Origin: Acidobacteriota bacterium
GTDB taxonomy: Bacteria > Acidobacteriota > UBA6911 > RPQK01 > JAPXNP01
Reading direction: 5' to 3'
NCBI GenBank assembly: GCA_030614585.1
Contig: JAUWTT010000190.1
Location: 1-7,392 of the forward strand
DNA: 7,392 bases
Below, in pieces: positions 1-5,177 of this stretch. The translations under genes were made by a program, and so were the position numbers. The notes beneath the pieces were generated by a model, which saw only the letters and a list, made by a program, of their open reading frames with translations, did no database searches and was not told the origin of the DNA. Every line of letters begins with the position of its first letter. The first letter of the stretch is position 1.

Positions 1-103
1 GATCAAAGACCTGGTTGTCGAGGAGGATTGCGCCTAGAACCGCTCTTTCGGCTTCGAGGCTATGAGGTAGAGATTTTTCAAGAGTGATGTCACCAGTCGC
101 CAT
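1..103 (-). CDS. dnaB: Replicative DNA helicase DnaB, N-terminal fragment (continues past left edge)
   Basis: Only the first 34 codons are in the window. They include PHSLEAERAVLGAILLD (about residues 13-29), the hallmark start of the DnaB N-terminal domain, which helps form the hexamer and contacts primase. The ATPase domain lies outside the window, so function is inferred from the N-terminus and from position after rplI, a common arrangement. DnaB unwinds DNA ahead of the replication fork as a hexameric ring. I chose the ATG at 101-103. An in-frame GTG at 110-112 is an alternative that would add three residues, and an in-frame TGA just upstream (113-115) rules out anything longer. No strong ribosome binding site is visible; the nearest purine stretch is a weak GAGTG. 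The gene is 143 bases downstream of rplI and may be cotranscribed with it. Confidence 0.92.
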   Translation of the reverse strand, partial: MATGDITLEKSLPHSLEAERAVLGAILLDNQVFD

Positions 104-114
104 GCGGAACACTC

Positions 115-120
115 ATTATA
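115..120 (-). promoter_or_regulatory. Possible -10 element upstream of dnaB
   Basis: A perfect TATAAT hexamer on the minus strand lies 11 bases upstream of the dnaB ATG. If it is a real -10 box, transcription would start about 5 bases before the ATG, giving a nearly leaderless mRNA, which fits the lack of a clear ribosome binding site. No good -35 box is visible at 16-18 bases (a TTGACC is only 2 bases away), so this could be chance. Confidence 0.22.
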
Positions 121-198
121 CGGGTCAACCCACGCGCTTCATAGTCCACCAACCCGAGGATTCTGAAACACACCGTCGGAAATCCGACAGCCGGAACC

Positions 199-219
199 AA
201 GTCCGAAGTCCGAAGTTCG
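199..219. repeat. Three tandem 7-bp repeats in the rplI-dnaB spacer
   Basis: On the plus strand AAGTCCG, AAGTCCG and AAGTTCG follow each other directly; the third copy has one mismatch. They sit 28-48 bases past the rplI stop. Just beyond them (175-188) is a short inverted repeat, GTCGG-AAAT-CCGAC, with no T-run to make it a convincing terminator. No function is known to me; replication slippage is the simplest origin. Confidence 0.6.
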
Positions 220-246
220 ACAGGGACAGTATGTCGCCCGAGAGAC

Positions 247-819
247 TTACTCGGCGCCTTCTTCGGCACTGGCGGCGCTAGAGAGCGTTTCAATCTCCGC
301 AACCCTGGCTTCCACTTCCTGCACGACGGCATCACTATCTTCACCGCGGGGCATGGTGCGCGCTACGGGCTCATCACCCTCCTGGGTTACAGAAATCAGA
401 AGCGTCGTCTCCACATCATTGTGTGGTCTCGCCTCTACGCGATAGTTGCCGATATTCTTGATAGGCTGTTTCAGCAGGATCTTGCGGCGATCAAGGTTGA
501 TCCCGTTAGCCGACAGGACTTCTTCCAAATCCTTGGAAGTCACGGAGCCGAAGAGAACCCCGGTATCCCCTGCCTTTCGGCTGATTATGATGTGCACCTG
601 CCCCAATTCCTGGGCCAGCAACTCCGCTTCTTCGACGTACTTGGATTCTTTCTTAGCCAGGGAAACGCGCTGTTCCTCAACCATGTTCAAGTTGCCGGGC
701 GTTGCCACAACCGCCAGCTTTTTTGGGATGAGGTAGTTACGTCCGTACCCATCAGCGACGTTCGCCAATTCACCACGCCGCCCCAGTCCATAGACGTCAT
801 CAATCAAAATGACTTTCAT
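247..819 (-). CDS. rplI: 50S ribosomal protein bL9 with acidic C-terminal tail
   Basis: bL9 binds 23S rRNA near the base of the L1 stalk and its elongated shape reaches out from the 50S subunit. The N-terminal domain is clear: MKVILIDDVYGLGRRGE followed by GYGRNYLIPKKLA (residues 24-36), the conserved rRNA-binding surface. A charged linking helix spans about residues 45-75, and the C-terminal domain carries LFGSVTSKDL (89-98) and the usual strand pattern to about residue 145. At 190 residues it is some 40 longer than the E. coli protein (about 149); the extra is a Glu/Ala-rich acidic tail from about residue 146. The ATG at 817-819 has GAGGT eight bases upstream (828-832). It lies 21 bases after rpsR and before dnaB. 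It ends in TAA. Confidence 0.98.
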   Translation of the reverse strand: MKVILIDDVYGLGRRGELANVADGYGRNYLIPKKLAVVATPGNLNMVEEQRVSLAKKESKYVEEAELLAQELGQVHIIISRKAGDTGVLFGSVTSKDLEEVLSANGINLDRRKILLKQPIKNIGNYRVEARPHNDVETTLLISVTQEGDEPVARTMPRGEDSDAVVQEVEARVAEIETLSSAASAEEGAE

Positions 820-840
820 CGAAATAGACCTCGCTTCGAG

Positions 841-1050
841 TTAGCGTCTCACGTACGGCAATAATGCCAGGTGGCGAGCACGCTTGACCGCCGTGGTGAT
901 CTTCCGCTGGCAAGGAGCACAGGCTCCCGTAATCCGGCGCGGAATAATTCTCCCATTATCACTTAGAAACTGACTCAAGAACCTTGCGTCCTTGTAATCA
1001 TAATGGTACTTGCCAATGCACAGTTTGCAGAACTTCTTGCGCTTGATCAT
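841..1050 (-). CDS. rpsR: 30S ribosomal protein bS18, zinc-ribbon type
   Basis: bS18 is a small basic protein of the 30S platform, where it binds 16S rRNA as a heterodimer with bS6. The 69 residues cover the whole family: a Cys-rich start with CKLC (8-11), the core DYKDARFLSQFLSDNGRI and PRRITG (37-42), then CAPC (44-47) and the basic helix ending in RARHLALLPYVRR. The two CxxC pairs are those expected for a zinc-binding form; many bS18 proteins, such as the E. coli one, lack them. The ATG at 1048-1050 is served by AAGGAG (1060-1065), which lies inside the last two sense codons of rpsF, so the two genes are tightly spaced (6 bases) and probably translationally coupled. Oddly, rpsR is in the same frame as rpsF. 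It ends in TAA. Confidence 0.98.
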   Translation of the reverse strand: MIKRKKFCKLCIGKYHYDYKDARFLSQFLSDNGRIIPRRITGACAPCQRKITTAVKRARHLALLPYVRR

Positions 1051-1056
1051 CTGAAG

Positions 1057-1467
1057 CTACTCCTTATCGGTCTCCGGTTCTTCTTTCGCGACTGGCTGCT
1101 CAGTTGAACGTGCTGCCCGGCTTCGTCTCTTCTGCCGAGCCTCTTTCCGGGTTTCGAACTTCCGAACCCGTTTCAGTTCTTCGTCAATCCGAACGGCCAG
1201 GAATCGGATAACCGCGTCACTTACCTTAAATCTCCGCTCCAGCTCTGCTATTGCCACGCCACCCTCTTCATCAAGGGTCAGCACGGTGTAGTACCCGTCT
1301 TTGTGCTTCTGCACCGGGAACGCGAGGCGTCGTTTGCCCCACTTATCTACGTCGGCAACTTCGGCCCCCATATCAACAGCAACCTTGGAATACATGTCGA
1401 CCTGTTCGTCAACCTCTTCCTCGGTGAGCGTGGGAGCGAGAACGAATACAAGTTCGTATCGTCTCAT
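1057..1467 (-). CDS. rpsF: 30S ribosomal protein bS6
   Basis: bS6 pairs with bS18 on the 30S platform and assists its assembly. The ferredoxin-like core covers about residues 1-100: MRRYELVFVLAPTLTEEE at the start, DKWGKRRLAFPVQKHKDGYY (41-60), and FKVSDAVIRFLAVRID (80-95), all typical. The 136-residue length includes a C-terminal extension that is first strongly basic (about 99-120) and then acidic (127-136). The ATG at 1465-1467 has GGAGAG (1475-1480) at a good distance. It follows hppA by 113 bases, a gap that holds a tandem 11-bp repeat and a possible leader hairpin. The stop is TAG, only six bases before the rpsR ATG and in the same frame. No ssb gene lies between rpsF and rpsR, unlike in Bacillus and many others. 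Confidence 0.98.
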   Translation of the reverse strand: MRRYELVFVLAPTLTEEEVDEQVDMYSKVAVDMGAEVADVDKWGKRRLAFPVQKHKDGYYTVLTLDEEGGVAIAELERRFKVSDAVIRFLAVRIDEELKRVRKFETRKEARQKRRSRAARSTEQPVAKEEPETDKE

Positions 1468-1511
1468 GGTCTCACTCTCCTGAATTTGAAACGTGTAATG
1501 TTACCATAAAC

Positions 1512-1540
1512 CTCTTGCTGCTAAGGAACGGTACCAAGAG
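1512..1540 (-). promoter_or_regulatory. Possible rpsF leader hairpin (candidate S6:S18 autoregulatory site)
   Basis: On the minus strand CTCTTG (1535-1540) can pair with CAAGAG (1512-1517) around a 17-base loop that contains ACCG. The hairpin ends 44 bases before the rpsF ATG. In several bacteria the S6:S18 dimer is known to bind its own rpsF leader at a CCG flanked by a stem, imitating its 16S rRNA site. Position and the CCG fit, but the stem is only six pairs and I could not match the full consensus. Confidence 0.25.
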
Positions 1541-1549
1541 CCCTTTTCA

Positions 1550-1571
1550 TCCCGCTCCTTTCCCGCTCCTT
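1550..1571. repeat. Perfect tandem 11-bp repeat between hppA and rpsF
   Basis: The plus-strand unit TCCCGCTCCTT occurs twice without a gap (1550-1560 and 1561-1571). On the transcribed (minus) strand each copy reads AAGGAGCGGGA and so carries a strong AAGGAG ribosome-binding-like sequence, with no start codon at a useful distance on that side except a poorly spaced ATG. It begins 10 bases past the hppA stop. The role is unknown; it may be a simple slippage duplication. Confidence 0.7.
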
Positions 1572-1580
1572 TTCGGTTCG

Positions 1581-3578
1581 TCAGATCAGTATTGGGGCAA
1601 TCACCAGGGCGACAATCGACATGAGCTTGATCAAGATATTCATCGAAGGTCCGCTCGTATCCTTGAACGGATCACCCACAGTGTCCCCGACTACGGCTGC
1701 CTTGTGGGCATCAGACCCCTTTCCACCAAGGTAACCATTCTCTATCAACTTTTTCGCATTGTCCCAGGCACCGCCTGAGTTTGCCATGAACAGTGCGAGT
1801 AACACGCCGGTGAGGGTGGCCCCGGCGAGCATTCCACCCAGAGTCTCAGGCCCAAGCGTAAGGCCGATAACCACGGGGCTGGCAACTGCGACGATGCCTG
1901 GCAGAATCATTTCCTTGAGAGCCGCAGTGGTGGAGATGTCAACGCACCTGGCCGTGTCCGGCTTCGCCGTCCCTTCCATCAGGCCGTCAATTTCCCTGAA
2001 TTGTCTCCTCACCTCTTCGACCATTTGGAAAGCCGCTCGACCTACAGCAGACATCGTTAAGTCGCCAAGGAAGAACGGTAAGATTCCGCCGATCAGCAAC
2101 CCGACCGTTACACTTGGTTCAATCAAGTTGATCGTTTCCAACCCGACCGTTTTCGCATAAGCCGAAAAGAGTGCAAGAGCTGTCAGGGCAGCTGATCCAA
2201 TTGCAAAACCCTTTCCCATTGCGTCGGTTGTGTTTCCCAGCGCGTCCAGGCTGTCCGTGATCTTCCTGGTTTCCGGCCCCAATCCACTCATCTCCGAGAT
2301 TCCGCCTGCGTTATCGGCGATAGGTCCATAACCATCAACCGACATGGTGATCCCGACGGTGCCGAGCATCCCTACTGCTGCGATACCGATTCCGTAGAGC
2401 CCTGCAAAGTTGTAGGCCACAAGAATCGTCGCCGCTATCATGATGACCGGAGCAGCAGTGGACTGCATCCCGACAGCCAGACCGGAGATGATGTTCGTGG
2501 CCGCACCGGTCTTACAGGAATCCGCGATCCTCCGAATCGGGGCGCCACCGGTATACCATTCGGTGAGTAACCCGATTACGATTCCAGCGAGCGTACCCAT
2601 GAATATGGCCCAGAAGATCCCCAGTTCAAGTCCCAAACCATTGATAGCCAGCAAAGCACCCGCAATCATCAGCACCGCGCTCAAGATGGTCGAAGTGCGC
2701 AGGGCGGTCGCCGGGCTCAGGCCCCGAAGAACTCGAATAGAGGCCACTCCAATCAATGAAGCGATCAGCCCGATACTTACCAGGAGAATCGGGAGTCCCA
2801 TATAGAGCACTTTATTCTCCGGAGTGATATTCAGGATTTTGGACGAACCTACTGCAGCGATGGCAATCGTAGCAATAATGGACCCGACATAGCTCTCAAA
2901 AATATCGGCACCCATTCCTGCCGTGTCACCTACACAGTCGCCGACGTTGTCAGCGATGGTGGCTGGATTCCTCGGGTCGTCTTCTGGAATCCCGACTTCC
3001 ACCTTTCCGACAAGATCAGCACCCACGTCTGCCGACTTCGTGAAGATTCCGCCGCCCACCCTGGCAAACAAGGCGATCGAGCTGGCACCCATGGCAAAAC
3101 CAGTGATGTGAGACGGCTCAAGCACTCCATTCAGATACAGAAGAAAGGCTATGCCAACGCCGATCAAGCCAAGACTTGCGACCGACAAACCCATGACAGC
3201 GCCTCCAGCAAAAGCGACGCTCAGAGCCGCACCAATCCCTGACTCATTTGCCGCATGAGTCGTCCTAACGTTTGCCCGAGTTGCAGCTTTCATACCCAGG
3301 AAACCAGCAAGCATGCTGCTACAGGCTCCAACCAGGAAGGCTGCCCCGGTTAGAGGCGAAATGAGAAAGCTCAGAATCAGGAATACAACCAGAACAAATC
3401 CCGCCAGAATCGTATATTCTCGGCGGAGGAACACCATTGCGCCATCATGAATGGCCTCGGAGATCTCCACCATCGTCGGATTCGTAACCTCCATCCTCTT
3501 GATAAAGAAATAGATCAGCGCTGCCGCAAGCAGTCCGACCACACCAATTACAGGAAACCAGTACGCAATACCTGTCAT
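1581..3578 (-). CDS. hppA: Membrane-bound ion-translocating pyrophosphatase
   Basis: This integral membrane enzyme hydrolyses pyrophosphate and pumps H+ or Na+ across the membrane. The 665 residues match the family length and consist of many hydrophobic helices, the first at about residues 5-26. Catalytic signatures are complete: DVGADLVGKVE (184-194), DDPRNPATIADNVGD (200-214) leading into GDCVGD (213-218), DGYGPIADNAGGISEM (415-430), and DTVGDPFKDTSGPS (632-645). Asp225 and Glu228 (ADIFES) lie in the ion-gate helix; Glu there is common in Na+ pumps but also occurs in H+ pumps, so the ion is undecided. The GNTT motif (448-451) is followed by Asp452, where K+-dependent enzymes usually have Ala and K+-independent ones Lys. 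The ATG at 3576-3578 follows GGAGGG (3587-3592). It is separated from pth by 158 non-coding bases in which I find no convincing promoter or terminator. It ends in TGA. Confidence 0.98.
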   Translation of the reverse strand: MTGIAYWFPVIGVVGLLAAALIYFFIKRMEVTNPTMVEISEAIHDGAMVFLRREYTILAGFVLVVFLILSFLISPLTGAAFLVGACSSMLAGFLGMKAATRANVRTTHAANESGIGAALSVAFAGGAVMGLSVASLGLIGVGIAFLLYLNGVLEPSHITGFAMGASSIALFARVGGGIFTKSADVGADLVGKVEVGIPEDDPRNPATIADNVGDCVGDTAGMGADIFESYVGSIIATIAIAAVGSSKILNITPENKVLYMGLPILLVSIGLIASLIGVASIRVLRGLSPATALRTSTILSAVLMIAGALLAINGLGLELGIFWAIFMGTLAGIVIGLLTEWYTGGAPIRRIADSCKTGAATNIISGLAVGMQSTAAPVIMIAATILVAYNFAGLYGIGIAAVGMLGTVGITMSVDGYGPIADNAGGISEMSGLGPETRKITDSLDALGNTTDAMGKGFAIGSAALTALALFSAYAKTVGLETINLIEPSVTVGLLIGGILPFFLGDLTMSAVGRAAFQMVEEVRRQFREIDGLMEGTAKPDTARCVDISTTAALKEMILPGIVAVASPVVIGLTLGPETLGGMLAGATLTGVLLALFMANSGGAWDNAKKLIENGYLGGKGSDAHKAAVVGDTVGDPFKDTSGPSMNILIKLMSIVALVIAPILI

Positions 3579-3736
3579 CAGCTGAACCCTCCTTCGCCCT
3601 CTCCTCCTAAGAATTTAATAAGCAACATGGTCTAATCGGCTACGCAGTCGAGTCGTTACCTCCCGCGAGAGTTTCCGTCAGCCATTTCGAAAGCCCGGCT
3701 CATCCCCAGCAATCTCACTTGGAAAGCTGCACACGC

Positions 3737-4291
3737 CTAGTTAAATCGCGCCATAGTCTGCTGGACTCCATCGGAGATCCAAGCATCTACAACGGGCATA
3801 CAATATTCAAGGGTTTCATCGAGAAGTGCATAATCTTTTCGACGGAATCTGCCCAAAACGTATTCTGAAAGATCGTCGATCTCCTCGTCCCCAGCGATCC
3901 CAATCCGCAATCGAGCAATCTCCTGAGTACCCAGGCGGTCAATTACAGATTGGATCCCTTTATGCCCGCCAGAACTTCCAGAGGCCCGTAACCTGATCTT
4001 GCCAAGCGGCAAGGCCACTTCGTCATATGCGATCACACATTCCGAGAGATCGATACCGTAAAACTGCACCAAGTCCCGGACTGCCTGCCCACTCAAATTC
4101 ATGTACGTTTGGGGTTTGGCGAGAAGCACCTTTTCACCGGCGAGAGTTACTTCACAGACCAGAGAAGATCCGCGCAAGCCAAATTTGACTCCAGATCGTT
4201 CCGCAAGACGATCCAGCAGCATGAACCCCACATTATGTCTGGTTTTTCGATACCAGAACCCAGGATTACCTAAGCCAACAATCAGGTACAA
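3737..4291 (-). CDS. pth: Peptidyl-tRNA hydrolase, TTG start
   Basis: Pth cleaves the ester bond between peptide and tRNA on peptidyl-tRNAs that drop off ribosomes, recycling the tRNA in the cytoplasm. The family motifs are in order: VGLGNPG (5-11) with Asn9, Y-x2-TRHNVGF (14-23) with the catalytic His19, KPQTYMNLSG (59-68) with Asn65, YDEVALPLGKIR (89-100) with Asp90, and SGGHKGIQS (107-115) with His110. The length of 184 is normal. The start must be TTG at 4289-4291: it encodes the residue just before YLIVGLGNPG, and an in-frame TGA lies at 4310-4312 with no other start codon between. AGG about 8 bases upstream is a modest ribosome binding site. It follows rplY by 45 bases, a widespread pairing. 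The stop is TAG. Confidence 0.97.
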   Translation of the reverse strand: MYLIVGLGNPGFWYRKTRHNVGFMLLDRLAERSGVKFGLRGSSLVCEVTLAGEKVLLAKPQTYMNLSGQAVRDLVQFYGIDLSECVIAYDEVALPLGKIRLRASGSSGGHKGIQSVIDRLGTQEIARLRIGIAGDEEIDDLSEYVLGRFRRKDYALLDETLEYCMPVVDAWISDGVQQTMARFN

Positions 4292-4336
4292 CCCAGACCT
4301 GCCGAACGCTCATAACAGCCATGGGAGAACCCACAA

Positions 4337-5029
4337 CTACTCTTTAGTCTCACCAGGCTCCTTGGGGGCTTCCGCTCCTTCAGCCTGCTCTTCCTCAGCC
4401 TTACCCTTCCCGATCACTTCCGGCTCGAGAGCCTCTTCCTCTTCCACTACCACTTCAGGCTCCTCTTCGACCCTGGGCGGAAGCACCGTTAGCACAACCA
4501 ATTTCGGGTCAGAAAGAACCTTGACCTTGCTCGATACAATCTCCAACTCGGAGACGCGAATCGCTCCCCCGACATCCACATCGGTGACATCAACCTGGAT
4601 CTGATCGGGAACATCCATGGGCAAGCACTCAACACTGATTTCTCGAAGGACAACTTCGAGAATGCCACCGTGAGTCTTAACGCCTTCAGCCTCCCCTGTC
4701 GGTTCAACCGGGACCTGAAACTCCATGACCTGATCTTTCGCAATACAAAGAAAATCCGCGTGTACAAGAGATCCCTTGACTGGATCCACCTGAAGATCTT
4801 TGATCAGGACATCTTTGAGACCACTGTCAGTTTCCAGTTCAAAAATCGTGTTTCGCCCCGAATCAGAAAGCAGTATCTGGATAACATCGGCGGAATCGAC
4901 GACCACACTGGCGCATTCAAAGCCACGACCGTAAACAACAGCCGGGATCTTCCCCTCGACCCGAAGCCGCCTGCTGGCATTCTTACCAAACTCTTTTCGC
5001 TCTTCCGCTTTGACTATAACCTCAGACAT
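4337..5029 (-). CDS. rplY: 50S ribosomal protein bL25, CTC/TL5 type
   Basis: bL25 binds 5S rRNA in the 50S subunit; the long CTC form is also known as a general stress protein in Bacillus. The N-terminal 5S-binding domain (about 1-95) shows GKNASRRLRVEGKIPAVVYG (15-34) and KDLQVDPVKGSLVHADF (77-93). The second, TL5-type beta domain follows (about 96-185) with the typical GGILEVVLREISVECLP (121-137). Residues 187-230 form a strongly acidic Glu/Pro/Ala-rich tail, common in this family. The length of 230 fits the two-domain form rather than the 94-residue E. coli protein. The ATG at 5027-5029 has AGGAG ten bases upstream. It sits between prs and pth, a conserved neighbourhood. The stop is TAG, with a backup TGA eight codons later. 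Confidence 0.97.
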   Translation of the reverse strand: MSEVIVKAEERKEFGKNASRRLRVEGKIPAVVYGRGFECASVVVDSADVIQILLSDSGRNTIFELETDSGLKDVLIKDLQVDPVKGSLVHADFLCIAKDQVMEFQVPVEPTGEAEGVKTHGGILEVVLREISVECLPMDVPDQIQVDVTDVDVGGAIRVSELEIVSSKVKVLSDPKLVVLTVLPPRVEEEPEVVVEEEEALEPEVIGKGKAEEEQAEGAEAPKEPGETKE

Positions 5030-5041
5030 TTCTGACTAACT

Positions 5042-5060
5042 CCTAAACCAAGCCTAAACC
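5042..5060. repeat. Pair of 8-bp direct repeats in the rplY leader
   Basis: On the minus strand GGTTTAGG occurs twice with three bases between (5053-5060 and 5042-5049). The copy nearer the gene forms the rplY ribosome binding site (TTTAGGAG). The distal copy is an imperfect imitation of it. This may be chance or a small duplication. Confidence 0.45.
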
Positions 5061-5074
5061 AGCAAAAGGCAGCT

Positions 5075-5104
5075 ATTGTACCAAGATTGGATCGGTGCAA
5101 CCAA
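5075..5104 (-). promoter_or_regulatory. Possible promoter for rplY-pth
   Basis: In the 148-base spacer after prs, TACAAT (5075-5080) resembles a -10 box, with TTGGTT (5099-5104) 18 bases upstream as a weak -35. The start point would be near 5068, about 38 bases before the rplY ATG. The -10 is good (one mismatch) while the -35 matches only at TTG, so this is a suggestion. It would let rplY and pth be expressed apart from prs. Confidence 0.35.
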
Positions 5105-5177
5105 CGTGCTGCAACGCAACTCGAAAGACTGCATCGACGGTTCCGACGAACCCTGCTGCCGGAGACTGTCCCTTCTT

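Noticed and set aside
421..864. 147-codon plus-strand frame opposite rplI, and other plus-strand frames throughout
   Set aside because: Each lies opposite a clearly conserved minus-strand gene and shows no domain of its own.
3656..3703. 15-codon minus-strand reading frame with GGGG just before its ATG in the hppA-pth spacer
   Set aside because: Too short, no recognisable product and no conserved feature; it is also simply the frame that continues from the pth TAG.
3579..3736. Riboswitch or promoter upstream of hppA
   Set aside because: I compared the spacer with motifs I know (for example fluoride and mini-ykkC) and with -35/-10 pairs; only weak stems and an AT-rich TATTAA without a -35 appear.
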